Origin: Acidobacteriota bacterium
GTDB lineage: Bacteria; Acidobacteriota; Vicinamibacteria; Vicinamibacterales; UBA2999
NCBI GenBank assembly: GCA_016184455.1
Contig: JACPCS010000105.1
Span: forward strand, 1 to 64,000
DNA: 64,000 bases
Direction: 5' to 3'
Shown here piece by piece: positions 24,893 through 36,431 of this stretch (the first letter of the stretch is position 1; every line of letters starts with the position of its first letter). The notes under the pieces are model-generated. The model saw only the letters and a program-made list of their open reading frames with translations. It did not search any database and was not told the origin of the DNA. The position numbers and the translations under genes were made by a program.

Positions 24893-25359
24893 TACCAATC
24901 CTGATATTTCGTGCCGTCGAGCCCCGTGCCGTTGTATCTCGTGTAGACGTCGAAGACGTTCTGACCGCCCCACGTGGTCGACGTCGGTGAATCCTGGTAC
25001 GAGCGCAGCCCCCACTCCGTCGACTGTGTCATCGGATCGATCGGGATTCGCCGCAGGAACTTCAGCTTGCGTCCCGTTGCATCATTGGCCGCGGAGATGC
25101 CTTCGACGAGCGTCTCGAGATCCGGCGGATAACCTTCGTTCTCGGGCTCGAGCTCGGTCGTCGGGATGCGGCCCTGCTCGACGGCGTTCTTGAACTGGTC
25201 GATTGCCGTCCGCAGCTCGCGGAGCGACCGACGGAACTCGGCCTCCCGCTGCCGCTGCGAGGCGACCTGTGCGAGCGGCATGACGGCCGACGCCAGGATC
25301 AGCAGGATCGTCGTGACGACGAGCAGCTCGATGAAGGTGTAGCCGCCTTCCCTTTTCAT
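24892..25359 (-). CDS. GspG-like pseudopilin
   Basis: A 155-aa type II secretion/type IV pilin-like protein beginning MKREGGYTFIELLVVTTILL, with a short leader, Gly at -1 and Glu at +5. The second half has the GspG signature region YPPDLETLVEGISA and RRIPIDPMTQSTEWGLRSY. The track ORF of 944 aa fuses it to the secretin only because of a frameshift there. The true start overlaps the secretin stop (ATGA). Paralogous to the next gene. Confidence 0.88.
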   Translation of the reverse strand: MKREGGYTFIELLVVTTILLILASAVMPLAQVASQRQREAEFRRSLRELRTAIDQFKNAVEQGRIPTTELEPENEGYPPDLETLVEGISAANDATGRKLKFLRRIPIDPMTQSTEWGLRSYQDSPTSTTWGGQNVFDVYTRYNGTGLDGTKYQDW

Positions 25360-27726
25360 TTCACCACCACCATCGGCAGGGGCGCGAACTGCAGCGGAAC
25401 CGGCGTCCCGCGCGGACCGGCAGCGGCGCCGGTCACGGCGAGATTGGCCGTGCCGCCTCCCACCGCATCGAACACCACGGCCGCGAGCAGCCCCGTGCCG
25501 GCCACACGCGCCGTCGACCTGCTGCGTGAACGTCACCGCCGCGCCGCCGGTTCGCATGAAGCTGCCTTCCTGAATCGCGCGGACGCGCAGCGCGGCCGGA
25601 TTGAACGTGATCGTCAGGGTGAGGCTCGACAGCTGCGACGCGCCGGAGATCGACACGGGCACGGTGTACGGGCCCGCGCCCACGCGGAACTCGGGCCCGG
25701 GCGGCGAGAGCAGGAGCTGGCCGCCCACTGCGGCGCCGGGGACCGCGACGGGCGGCGTCCCTGCGGCGGGCGCGACCGGCGCGGTTCCCGCCGGGGCGCC
25801 GCCCGGCGGCGGAGCCGGTGTCGGCTGCGCGGGGGCGGCCGGAAGCGTCGTGGTGCCTGGAATCGGTGAGCTGCCCGGGGGGACGACTGGCACACCGGCG
25901 GCGCCCGGTGCGCCCGGCTGACCCGGTGCCGGGACCGCCGGCGGAAGGGTCGGCGCGGGTGCGGCCGGCGGCGCCGGCTCGGTTCCCGCGGGCGGCGCAA
26001 TCAGCGGCGGCGGCCCGCCGAGGCCGAGGCTCTGCTGCGACCCGATGAAGATCGGGCTGACGTCGCGCGTCGTCAGTTCCTGCGTGCGCACGATGCGCGG
26101 CGTCAGCAGCATCACGATGTCGGTCTGCTCGATGCGGTTGTCGTTCGATGCGAACAGGCTCCGCAGCACCGGCAGGCGCAACAGGCCCGGGATGCCGCGC
26201 ATCACGCGGCGATCCTCCTCGCGGAGGAGGCCGGCCAGCAGGTTCGACTCGCCGTCGCGGAGGCGCAGCCGCGTCTGGACGCGGCGCGATCCGAACGACG
26301 GCAGATCCTGCCCCGCGATGTTGATCGAGGCGCCGAGCGTGCTGTTCTCCACCATCAGGTCGAGGATGATGTCGCCTTCGATCGTGACGCGCGGCGTCAT
26401 CTGGACGTTGACGCCGACGTCCTTGTAGTTGAAGGAGGTCAGCGGATTGAAATTCGCGCCGCCCTGCGCGACCGGCGTGAACACGGTGGCCGGCACCGGG
26501 ATCTGGTCGCCGAGGTTCAGATTGATCTGCTGCCCTTCCGCGCCGCGCAGCTGCGGCTTGGCGATGAGCCGCGTCTCCGAGTCGGTCTCGAGGAAACGCA
26601 CGATGGCCGCCGGCACCGACAGATAGAAGTCGGCGGTCGAGATGCCGCGCGTGATCGTGTTCAGGTTGAACGGCTGCGGCACCAGCCCGTCGTCGGTGCG
26701 CGGATCGGTCTCGGGCGAGAAGGCCGCGGTGATGGCGAACTCGCTGAGGTCGATCCCGAACTCGCGCGTCCGGCGGCGGTTGACCTCGAGGATCTGGACG
26801 TCGATGACGATCTCGGCCTTCGGGTTGTCGTTCTGTTCGACGATGCGCTCGATGATCTGGACGATGTTGGCGGTGGCGCGCACGGTGATCGTATTGTTCG
26901 TCTTGTTCGCGACGATCTGCGGCGCGACGGCGAGCGCCGGAATCCGGATCACCCCGTTCAGGATCTGCGTGAGCTCGATGGCGTCGGCGTGTGAGACGAA
27001 GAACGTGCGGATGACCTGCTCCTCGTACAGCGCCCGCTTCTGGGCGTTGTCGGGGATGACCATGATGGTCCGCTCGTTGATCACCTTGTAGAAGAACTGG
27101 TTCGCCGCCAGGATCTGGTTGAGCGCCTGCTCGAAGGTGACGCCGCGCAGCTGAACGCTGTAGCTGCGGTCCTGATAGTCGCGCTCGTAGGTGACGTTGA
27201 TGCCCGCCGACATCCCCATCGAATTGAGAATGTCGCGGAGGCTCGCGTTGTTGAAGACGACGTCGATCGGCTCGCGCGAGGCCGGGTTGAGGAGCGGCTC
27301 CGGCGACTGGCGCGCCGCCTGCTGCAGCTGCTGCAGCGTGGGCGAGGGTCGCGCAGCCTCGGCGAGATCGCGGAGCCGGCGCTCCATCTCGAGCGCCTTG
27401 CCCGCAATCTGCCGGTTGGTCGGGTCGTACTCGCTGGCCCGGCGGTACTCCCGCAGCGCGTCCTCGATCTGCCCGCGCGCCTCGAACACGCGCGCCTGAT
27501 CGAGGTGCCGGATCGACGCATTGATCATCGCGCGCTCGAGCGCGATCTGATAGTCGGGGCGACCCGGGTTCGCCTGGACCGCCGCGCGGTAGTGCTCCAC
27601 GGCGGCGTCCCAGTCGCCGCCGCGTGCGGCGTTGTCGCCGCGGCCGAACGCGCGGCTGGCGGCGCAGCCGCTGGCAGCGATGGCGAGGGCAATGATGACT
27701 GCGGAGAGCGCGCGTCGACGCATCAT
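25356..27726 (-). pseudogene. gspD: Secretin GspD/PilQ-type with C-terminal cohesin-like domain, frameshifted near its end
   Basis: This is the outer-membrane secretin of the operon. A lipoprotein-like signal (MMRRRALSAVIIALAIAASGC) is followed by tetratricopeptide-like repeats (about 30-125), secretin N-domains (about 150-340) and the secretin channel with NIAGQDLPSFGSRRVQTRLR and the DIVMLLTPRIV end. A Pro/Ala/Gly-rich linker then leads to a cohesin-like domain (VPVSISGASQLSSLTLTITF). At about 25505 the frame is lost. The next frame completes the domain (GTGLLAAVVFDAVGGG to PLPMVVVK, stop at 25356). Part of the cohesin fold appears missing at the junction, suggesting a small deletion. The secretin part itself is intact. 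Confidence 0.8.
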
Positions 27727-28286
27727 TGTCCTGTCAGGCGGATCACCTGGCGTCCGCGGCCGTCGCTGTACGACAACTCGAGGGAGTCGGTCGTCACGCG
27801 TCCGACGCGGTATCGGCCATCGATGATATCGCCTTCTTTCCCTTGAAAGACGTTGCCGCGGCCGTCGCTCATGATCGCCACGCGCCCCGCCTGGCCGGGC
27901 GCATCGAACAATCCGATGAACCGGAGCGGAATCGGCGGAGGCCCAGTCGGAACCGGCGGAGCCGCCGGCCGGGGCGCTACCGCCGCCGCGGCGTCAGGGG
28001 CGGGCGCGGCCGAGGCGCGAGGGGGCGACGGCGCGGGACGCGGCCGGAACCGGAACGGGTTGCGTTCGGGCGCCCCCAGCTCGGGACGCGTCTGCTCGAG
28101 CAGCTCGAGGTGCACATCCGTCATCGGAATCGAGGCCGTTGCTTCGACCGGCGCCTGGCGCGACGCCCTGGCGGCCGCGGCCGTCGCGGCGCTCGTCGAG
28201 CCCGCGCGCGTGAAGAAGATCACGGCCATGAGCGCCGCACCGCCGAGCGCCCCTGCAAGCACGACCTGCCGTCCGGGCCACGTCAT
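27723..28286 (-). CDS. PilP-like pilus assembly protein
   Basis: A 187-aa protein with an N-terminal membrane segment (VVLAGALGGAALMAVIFF), a long Ala/Pro-rich linker (about 85-120) and a C-terminal beta domain (PLRFIGLFDAPGQAGRVAIM, YRVGRVTTDSLELSYSDGRG). That domain resembles PilP/GspC-type domains linking the inner-membrane platform to the secretin. It is coupled by overlap to the secretin downstream and to the PilO-like gene upstream. Sequence conservation in this family is low, so position carries much of the assignment. Confidence 0.75.
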   Translation of the reverse strand: MTWPGRQVVLAGALGGAALMAVIFFTRAGSTSAATAAAARASRQAPVEATASIPMTDVHLELLEQTRPELGAPERNPFRFRPRPAPSPPRASAAPAPDAAAAVAPRPAAPPVPTGPPPIPLRFIGLFDAPGQAGRVAIMSDGRGNVFQGKEGDIIDGRYRVGRVTTDSLELSYSDGRGRQVIRLTGQ

Positions 28287-28870
28287 GGCGTCGTGTTCCT
28301 GAAGTAGGTGGAGAGATCGAGCGTCACCACGAGCGACCCGCTCTCGTCGGCGCCCTCCGCCAGGTGGACGTTGTCGATGACGACGAACTCCGGGGCGGTC
28401 TCGAGCTGATAGATGAAATCGCGCATGTCGGGGTACGTACCCGAAAGCACGAGCTGAATGTGCAGCCGGGTCAGCGTGCTGCCGGTCTCGACGACGGGCG
28501 CGTACGTCGCACGCTCGTAGTCGAGGCCCGACTCGCGGGCCAGCCGGGCGAGCCGCAGGTACGTCAGCCGCCGTGCACCGGCCAGATCCTGCGGCAGGAC
28601 GTCCTTGTAGAAGGTCCCCAGCTCCGTGGCGGCGCGCGACTTGCCGGTCAGCGTCCCCGACGCCTGGTCGTGCTCGGTCTTCGCTTCGGCCAGCGTCCGC
28701 TCTGCCGTCCGCTCGCGCTCGGTGACGTTCGCCACACGCTGCGAGAGCGGATAGACGACAAACGCGTAGACGAGCGCGTTCACCACGATCGCGGCGCCGA
28801 GCCCGAGGACGATCCGGCGATGCTCGGCAATGGCCCGGCGGACGAGCGCGCGCCCGTGTATCCCGTCCAT
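28283..28870 (-). CDS. pilO: PilO-like pilus assembly protein
   Basis: A 195-aa bitopic inner-membrane protein: a cytoplasmic N-terminus, one membrane helix (about 20-40), a coiled coil (VTERERTAERTLAEAKTEHD) and a ferredoxin-like periplasmic domain (LHIQLVLSGTYPDMRDFIYQ). It forms the alignment subcomplex with PilM, PilN and PilP. It starts at the last base of the pilN ORF and overlaps the pilP-like start. Confidence 0.85.
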   Translation of the reverse strand: MDGIHGRALVRRAIAEHRRIVLGLGAAIVVNALVYAFVVYPLSQRVANVTERERTAERTLAEAKTEHDQASGTLTGKSRAATELGTFYKDVLPQDLAGARRLTYLRLARLARESGLDYERATYAPVVETGSTLTRLHIQLVLSGTYPDMRDFIYQLETAPEFVVIDNVHLAEGADESGSLVVTLDLSTYFRNTTP

Positions 28871-29457
28871 TACCGGCCGCCCCCCGTGCCAGCCGCCGCA
28901 CGCGGCGGCGCCGTATAGTTCCCCTGAACGATCGCCTGAATCAGTCCCGCGTCGTTCGTTTCCTCCGAGATCGACAGCACGTTGCGGAAGCTTCCCTCCG
29001 TCTCGAGCGCCTCGATGAAGGCATCGAGGTCCTCCGCGCGCCGCGCCTCGACGCCGATGGCGACCACGAACGCGCGATCCTTGTCGAGGCGTGGCTGCAC
29101 GGTCGTGATCCGGACGTCGGGAGGCAGCGTCGCCTCGAACTGGGTGAGCAGATCGGTCCACGAGAACGCGCGCTGATCGATGATGGCGTTCGCCTCGCGC
29201 GCCGCGTTGGCGACGACTGCAAGCTCCTGCGGGTTGATCTGCCCGCGGATGCGCGCCGCCTCCGCCCGCAGCCGGGCGGCTTCGCGCTCGGCCTCGGCGG
29301 CGCGCGCTCCGAGCGTGTACTGGCTGGCGGTGAGGCGCACCAGCTGGACGGCGTTGAAGAGCGTGAACGCGGCGGCGATGAGTGCCACGGCCGCCAGCAG
29401 CGCCCGGACCGCGCGGAGGTTGTAGAACGGCCGCATCGACAGATTCGTGCGCAGCAT
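28870..29457 (-). CDS. pilN: PilN-like pilus assembly protein
   Basis: A 195-aa protein beginning MLRTNLSMRPFYNLRAVRAL, which carries the short conserved N-terminal motif by which PilN docks on PilM. A membrane helix (about 18-38), a coiled coil rich in Ala/Glu/Arg and a periplasmic domain follow. A polyglycine end (AAAGTGGGR) finishes it. The order pilM-pilN-pilO-pilP is the standard one. Confidence 0.87.
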   Translation of the reverse strand: MLRTNLSMRPFYNLRAVRALLAAVALIAAAFTLFNAVQLVRLTASQYTLGARAAEAEREAARLRAEAARIRGQINPQELAVVANAAREANAIIDQRAFSWTDLLTQFEATLPPDVRITTVQPRLDKDRAFVVAIGVEARRAEDLDAFIEALETEGSFRNVLSISEETNDAGLIQAIVQGNYTAPPRAAAGTGGGR

Positions 29458-30415
29458 CAGACGCCCACCGCCTCGCGCTTCGCGCGCAGGAGAATGCCGG
29501 CCAGCGGCGCCAGCCCGTCATCGAAGGTCGAGGAGGCGCCGACGCGGTCCGGCAGCCCGGCCCCGACGCCCGGATCGATCGGCTCGACGGAGGTGCCGAG
29601 CCGTTCCTGGAGCTCCTGCCGCGCCTGGTCGAACGCGCCGGCGGAGCGTCCACGACCGCCGAGCAGCACGCGGCCGAACCCCTGCCCCGCCAGCCGATCC
29701 TGGTAGTACATCGCCGTCTGGTGCACCACGTCGGTCAACGACTCTTCGTCGCCCTCGGGGCGGTTGCGGAAGAAGATGAGATCGCCCTCGCGCAGGATGC
29801 CGATCGACGTGTATTCCGGCCGCATGTGGACGACGAGCCAGTCCGCGGTTGCGTTGCCGCTGCCGGCCAGCGTCAAGTTCAGGACGGAGAACGTCGCCAG
29901 GTCGACCAGCCCGGCGTGCGCGCCGGCGGCCGTACACACATCCTCGTATTCGCTCACGACGTCGTGCCGGGCGGCCACGACGATGAACTCGCTGCCATCC
30001 GGACCGTGGCGGCCGGCGGTGTGGGTCACCGACGCGTCCTCGATCGGGAACGGCAGCGACTTGCGAATCTGCCACCGCACGAGCTGCTCCAGATCGTCGC
30101 GGCGCGGCGGCACGCGCTCGAATCGCACGATGGAGACCTTGCCCGCCAGGTCGGGAATGACGAGCGCCACGCGCGCCGCCCGCGTGCCGAGCCGGCCGAA
30201 TACCGCACGGACCGCCCCGACGACCGCGTCGCGGTCGACAATGTTGTGCGCGCCGAGCCCGGCAGCCACGGCACCGGGCGGCAGCGGCTCCGACGCGTAG
30301 GCGTGCACGCGCGGCGCGCCGCCGCGCGCGGCCAGTGTGGCCGCGGAGACGCGATCCGGCGCGATTTCCACCGCCGCGTCGGGCAGCGGACTGGCGAGCC
30401 ACGAGGTGAGAAAGC

Positions 30416-30419
<4 letters not shown>
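29457..30419 (-). CDS. pilM: PilM-like actin-fold pilus assembly protein
   Basis: A 320-aa actin-like (FtsA/PilM family) cytoplasmic protein. Recognisable stretches are VALVIPDLAGKVSIVRFE, the LVRWQIRKSLPFPIEDAS region and GLVDLATFSVLNLTLAG. It connects the cytoplasmic ATPase side of the machine to PilN. It overlaps gspE by four bases and pilN by one, indicating tight translational coupling. Confidence 0.88.
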
Positions 30420-32041
<1,622 letters not shown>

Positions 32042-32045
32042 CCTG

Positions 32046-33257
32046 CTATCCACCTACCAGCGAGCTCAGCTCGAACAGCGGCATGTAGAGCGCCAGCACG
32101 ACGGCGGCGATCACCACGCCCATGATGACGAGGATGACCGGCTCGATCAGCGTGACGAACCGGCCGACCTCCGTCTCAATCTCTTCGTCGTAGAAATCCG
32201 ACAGGCTGTTCAGCATCTCCTGCAGCGCGCCCGTCGACTCGCCGACTTCGACCATCTTCACCGCCACGTCGGGAAACACGCCGCGCGCCCGCAGCGCCGC
32301 GGCGAAGCCGTCGCCCTCACGCACGCGCCGCGTCACTTCGTGGAGCTCGGCGCCCAGATAGCGGTTCGTCATCGCGGTGCCGGCGACCTCGAGCGCGTTG
32401 ACGAGCGGAATGCCGCCGCCGAGGAGCGTGGCCAGCGTGCGCGCCAGCTGCGAGGTCGCAAACTTCCGGACCGTCTCGCCCGCCCAGGGCAGCTCCATCA
32501 CGAGGTGATCGGCGCGCGCGCGCTGCCCCGGCTGCCGCAGCCACACGATGACCGCGGCGACGCCGCCGACGACGGCCAGGGCAATCAGCCAGAAGTTGGC
32601 GACGAACGTATTCGAGATGCCGACGATGATGCGCGTCGACAGCGGCAGCTCGCGGTCGAACGTCGCATAAAACCCGGCAAACGCCGGCACGACCCGGAGC
32701 ACGATGATGCCGATGAGCCCGAACATCAGCACCACGAGAATCGCCGGATAGATCAGCGCCGAGATCGTCCGCCGCCGCACCGTGCCGAGGACCTTCTCGT
32801 AGGTGACGTATCGGCGAATCACGGCGTCGAGGTTGCCGCTCCGCTCCCCCGCCATCAACGACGCCGGATAGACGGCCGGAAACAGACTCGTGTGCGCCGA
32901 GAACGCCTCCGACAGCGACGCTCCCGACTTCACCTTTTCATACACGTCGTCGAGGACCGCCTTGAACGTCGCGTTCGTGACGCGCTGGCGCAGGATGTCG
33001 AGCGACTGCACCAGCGGCATGCCCGCCTTGAGCAGCGTCGCCAGCTCCTGGTTGAAAACGAGGAACTCCTGTCGGGAGATCCGCCGGCGCGGGGCGAACG
33101 GAAGCGCCAGGCCCCGGACGCTGCCGCGCTGCTGGAGGGAGAGGACGTACAACCCCTTTTCTTCCAGCTCCCTGCGCAGGCGCGACTCGCTGTCGGCGAC
33201 GTAAATCCCTTCGACGACGTCGCCGCTGGGCGTGCCGAGCCTACAGCGAAATTCCAT
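32046..33257 (-). CDS. gspF: GspF/PilC-type inner-membrane platform protein
   Basis: A 403-aa platform protein, first gene of the operon, with two GspF domains. The first contains FNQELATLLKAGMPLVQSLD and the second FATSQLARTLATLLGGGIPL. There are three membrane segments (about 170-195, 220-240 and 375-398). It organises the ATPase and pseudopilins. Upstream is a 120-base gap with GCCGACCGCCCACCGCC-type repeat sequence and no convincing promoter. Confidence 0.92.
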   Translation of the reverse strand: MEFRCRLGTPSGDVVEGIYVADSESRLRRELEEKGLYVLSLQQRGSVRGLALPFAPRRRISRQEFLVFNQELATLLKAGMPLVQSLDILRQRVTNATFKAVLDDVYEKVKSGASLSEAFSAHTSLFPAVYPASLMAGERSGNLDAVIRRYVTYEKVLGTVRRRTISALIYPAILVVLMFGLIGIIVLRVVPAFAGFYATFDRELPLSTRIIVGISNTFVANFWLIALAVVGGVAAVIVWLRQPGQRARADHLVMELPWAGETVRKFATSQLARTLATLLGGGIPLVNALEVAGTAMTNRYLGAELHEVTRRVREGDGFAAALRARGVFPDVAVKMVEVGESTGALQEMLNSLSDFYDEEIETEVGRFVTLIEPVILVIMGVVIAAVVLALYMPLFELSSLVGG

Positions 33258-33378
33258 CGTAACAGTGTGGCATATCGATTCCGCCTACTGCTTAGACCGT
33301 CCTGAGCCGTCCGTAGCCGGCCAGTATGCAGAATCGTGAAATGCCACTTACCGCCTGCTGCCGACCGCCCACCGCCTG

Positions 33379-34251
33379 TTAGATCGGCTGCACGAACGCC
33401 CGGAACACGCGCAGACCGAGCTCTCGGGGGTCCGAGCTCTTCAATTCCGGCACCTCCGCGGGGACAAATGTCTTATCGACCGATAACGTCATTTCCACCG
33501 TCTCCCCGGCGCCGAGGCGGTCCGCCCGGATATCGACCCGCCGAATCAGGCTGGCGCCGCTCGTCGGTACCGGGAAGGCATCGACGACCGTGTCGCCGAT
33601 CCGCAGCTCGACGCGCTGGGGGTCGCCGAAGGCCGCGGCACCGGGCTGGTCGGCCTCCAGATAGAACCGCACGTCGCGTCTGGGGTTGCGGAACGCGAAC
33701 GTCGCCTGCGTGCGCGACCACTGCCATTCGCGGCCGGAGCCGGCGCCGCCCACCTCCGCGTCGTACCAGCCGTCCCGGAAGATGACGAACAGGTTGTCGG
33801 TCTGCAGGCGCATCTTGAAGGTCGCGACCCGGTACGCCCGCTGCCCCTCCGTCTCGCCGGCGAGCGGGAGCCGCTCGTTGGTCGCGGGCGAGAACAGGCC
33901 GACCTCGACACGCGTCTCGCCGACGTACGGAAACTTCGGCACGAACATCGTGCGCTCGTACTCGATCGTGGATCCCGCCTTCCACTGCCGCGTCGGCGTC
34001 GGCGGCTGGTGATCATCGGTCCACATCAGCTCGCCGTTGCTGTCGATGAAATGGACGAAGACCCAGTAGTCGTCGGCAAACGCCGGCGCGTTGGAGGCGA
34101 CGGCGAACCGGTACGTCATCTCGATGGGGCTGCCGATCGCCACGTCGCGCTGGCTGAGCACCACGGTCGGCGTGGCCACTGGAGGCGCGTCGTCGACGCG
34201 CGAGCAGGCCGCTGCCAGGGCAGTCAGAACAACCGCAAGCCAGATTCTCAT
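33379..34251 (-). CDS. Lipoprotein of unknown function
   Basis: A 290-aa protein with a lipoprotein signal (MRIWLAVVLTALAAAC). Residues about 30-150 form a beta-rich domain (DYWVFVHFIDSNGELMWTDD, GETRVEVGLFSPATNERLPL) like those found in proteins appended to glycosyltransferase or surface loci. A second beta domain follows with FAFRNPRRDVRFYLEADQ. I do not recognise a family. It is divergent from the BMC genes and follows the pilus operon after a repeat-like gap. Confidence 0.7.
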   Translation of the reverse strand: MRIWLAVVLTALAAACSRVDDAPPVATPTVVLSQRDVAIGSPIEMTYRFAVASNAPAFADDYWVFVHFIDSNGELMWTDDHQPPTPTRQWKAGSTIEYERTMFVPKFPYVGETRVEVGLFSPATNERLPLAGETEGQRAYRVATFKMRLQTDNLFVIFRDGWYDAEVGGAGSGREWQWSRTQATFAFRNPRRDVRFYLEADQPGAAAFGDPQRVELRIGDTVVDAFPVPTSGASLIRRVDIRADRLGAGETVEMTLSVDKTFVPAEVPELKSSDPRELGLRVFRAFVQPI

Positions 34252-34260
34252 AGGGAGCGA

Positions 34261-34288
34261 TTCAAGGTTACCACTTCCATGCTAGAGT
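34261..34288 (+). promoter_or_regulatory. Possible promoter of the BMC pair
   Basis: TTCAAG and an extended -10 (TGC-TAGAGT) are 16 bases apart. The same ATGCTAGAGT string precedes the mltD-like gene. Confidence 0.45.
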
Positions 34289-34300
34289 GCATGCGGATAC

Positions 34301-34576
34301 ATGGCTGCAGACGCGCTGGGCATGGTGGAGACCAAGGGGCTCATCGGCTCGATCGAGGCCGCCGATGCGATGGTGAAAACGGCCAACGTGGTGCTGGTCG
34401 GCAAGGAGTACATCGGAGCCGGCTACGTGACCGTGCTGGTTCGCGGCGACGTCGGCGCGGTCAAGGCGGCCACCGACGCCGGCGCCGCGGCGGCGCGCCG
34501 GGTAGGCGAGCTCGTGTCGGTCCACGTCATCCCGCGGCCGCACGCCGACGTCGAACGCATCCTCCCCAAACAGTAG
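34301..34576 (+). CDS. Bacterial microcompartment hexameric shell protein (BMC-H)
   Basis: A 91-aa single BMC domain ([40 protein letters not shown]) of the PduA/EutM/CcmK type. Six subunits form a flat hexamer with a central pore, and these tile the facets of a protein shell. It is followed three bases later by an acylating aldehyde dehydrogenase. No other shell protein (pentamer or trimer) occurs in the window, so if a compartment is built, vertex proteins must be encoded elsewhere. Confidence 0.93.
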   Translation: MAADALGMVETKGLIGSIEAADAMVKTANVVLVGKEYIGAGYVTVLVRGDVGAVKAATDAGAAAARRVGELVSVHVIPRPHADVERILPKQ

Positions 34577-34579
34577 GCA

Positions 34580-36331
34580 GTGGCCGCTGAGGACCGCCCG
34601 TCGGTATCCGACAAAGATCTGGCGTCGATTGCGGAAGCGCGCACGCTCGCGCGGGCTGCCCGCCAGGCCCAGAGCCGCCTCGCCGAGCTCTCCCAGGAGC
34701 AGATCGACGGAATCGTCGCCGCCATGGCCGAGGCGGTGACGCCGCACGCCGAGGCGCTGGCGCGGCTGGCGGTCGAGGAGACCGGCTACGGAGTCGTCGC
34801 CGACAAGATCCAGAAGAACCTGTTCGGCTCCGAGCGCGTATACGAGTTCATCCGTCCGATGCGCACCGTCGGCGTGATCAACCGGATCGAGGAGAGGAAG
34901 ATCGTCGAAATTGCCGAGCCGTTCGGCGTGGTCGCGGCGATCATCCCGTCGACCAATCCCACCTCGACCGCCATCTACAAGGTACTCATCGCGCTCAAGG
35001 CGCGCTGCGCGATCGTGATCAGTCCGCATCCGGCCGCCGTCCGGTGCATCAGCCGCACGGTGGAGATCATGGCCGAGGCGGCAGCGCGCGCCGGGGCTCC
35101 AGGCGGCAGCATCGGCCTGATGAAGACGGTGACGCTCGAAGGCACCCAGGAGCTGATGAAGCACCGGGAGGTCGCCGTGATTCTCGCCACGGGCGGCATG
35201 GGACTCGTACGCGCGGCCTACAGCGCCGGCAAGCCGGCGTACGGCGTCGGACCGGGGAACGCGCCCGCCTATATCGAGCGGACCGCCGACCTGCGTAAGG
35301 CCGTTCGCGACATCCTCACGGGCAAGACGTTCGACAACGGTGTGCTCTGCTCGTCGGAAAACTCAGTCGTCGTCGACGAAGCGATTGCCGAAGACGCGCG
35401 ACGGGAGTTCCAGGCCCTGGGGGGCTACTTCATGAACCCGGCCGAGATCGATACGCTCGGCAAGGCGTTCGTCTCGCCTCAGCGGCTCCCGAACCCCTCC
35501 CTGGTCGGCAAGTCGGCCACCTTTATCGCCGCGCAGGTGGGGATGACGGTTCCGGACGGCACGCGGGTCTTGATTGCGCCGCTCGCCGGTGTCGGCCGGG
35601 ACTACCCGCTCTCCATTGAAAAGCTGGCGCCCATCCTGTCGTGGTACGTCGTGAAGGACTGGCAGGAGGCGTGTGAGCGCTGCATCCAGATTCTTCGGTA
35701 CGGCGGCATGGGCCACACCATGTCGATTCACTCGCGGAACGAAGAGGTCATTCTCCAGTTCGGCCTCAAGAAGCCGGCGTTCCGGATCTGTGTCAACACT
35801 CCCACGGCACACGGCTCAATCGGGTTGACCACCGGACTCGATCCCGCCATGACGCTCGGGTGCGGCGGCTGGGGCGGCAACATCACGTCCGACAACATCT
35901 CCCCGCGCCACCTGCTCAACATCAAGCGGCTCGCCTACGAAGTGCGGCCAGCGGCCGCCGCGGGCGAGGCGAAGCCGGCCACGGCTTCCGCGGCGGTGAG
36001 CGGTGGTCGCCCGCTTCCGCAGCGGCCGGTTCGCCCCGTCGTCGAGGGAGGGATACCAGCCGACCTGCTCGCCGCCCGGATCGACCGGTTTCTGGCGTCG
36101 CGAGGCGTTGTGGGACGACCGCTCTCGGGTTCTCCCAGCGGACCTGAAACGGTCCGACCAGCCCCGCAGGAGACGACCGCTCCCGTTGCGTTCATCTGCG
36201 AAGACGACGTCCGGGAGGCGATCAAGGCTGGCCGCAAGCTCCTGGTCGGCGAGAAGACCATCATCACGCCGGCCGCCCGCGACCTCGGGGAATCGCATCA
36301 GATTTTCGTGCAGGCGGGTTGGCCCGCGTAG
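34580..36331 (+). CDS. CoA-acylating aldehyde dehydrogenase with C-terminal extension (BMC-associated)
   Basis: A 583-aa protein with a GTG start. Residues 1-455 or so form an acylating aldehyde dehydrogenase of the EutE/PduP/AdhE-N group. The nucleophile Cys lies in [12 protein letters not shown], and other conserved text includes [15 protein letters not shown] and LGCGGWGGN. It should oxidise a short-chain aldehyde to acyl-CoA. A 130-residue extension has a disordered Ala/Pro linker, an amphipathic helix candidate ([18 protein letters not shown]) and then [20 protein letters not shown]...[10 protein letters not shown]. The last part recalls segments in BMC cargo enzymes. The extension may target the enzyme into the shell or tether it to another cargo. 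Confidence 0.88.
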   Translation: MAAEDRPSVSDKDLASIAEARTLARAARQAQSRLAELSQEQIDGIVAAMAEAVTPHAEALARLAVEETGYGVVADKIQKNLFGSERVYEFIRPMRTVGVINRIEERKIVEIAEPFGVVAAIIPSTNPTSTAIYKVLIALKARCAIVISPHPAAVRCISRTVEIMAEAAARAGAPGGSIGLMKTVTLEGTQELMKHREVAVILATGGMGLVRAAYSAGKPAYGVGPGNAPAYIERTADLRKAVRDILTGKTFDNGVLCSSENSVVVDEAIAEDARREFQALGGYFMNPAEIDTLGKAFVSPQRLPNPSLVGKSATFIAAQVGMTVPDGTRVLIAPLAGVGRDYPLSIEKLAPILSWYVVKDWQEACERCIQILRYGGMGHTMSIHSRNEEVILQFGLKKPAFRICVNTPTAHGSIGLTTGLDPAMTLGCGGWGGNITSDNISPRHLLNIKRLAYEVRPAAAAGEAKPATASAAVSGGRPLPQRPVRPVVEGGIPADLLAARIDRFLASRGVVGRPLSGSPSGPETVRPAPQETTAPVAFICEDDVREAIKAGRKLLVGEKTIITPAARDLGESHQIFVQAGWPA

Positions 36332-36393
36332 CATTCTGACGAGCTCTTTTGCCTCCGGATCAGCTATAAATGCTGACTCAGCTGGACTTATTG

Positions 36394-36423
36394 TTGACCG
36401 GCGATCTTCAGGAATGCTAGAGT
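36394..36423 (+). promoter_or_regulatory. Promoter of the mltD-like gene
   Basis: TTGACC, an 18-base spacer and extended -10 TGC-TAGAGT. The -10 ends eight bases before the ATG, so the transcript would be leaderless or nearly so. Confidence 0.55.
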
Positions 36424-36431
36424 AACTCCCG

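Noticed and set aside
25356-25510. Programmed frameshift in the secretin
   Set aside because: No slippery heptamer or clear stimulatory structure at the junction, and part of the cohesin fold seems missing. A mutation or assembly error is simpler.
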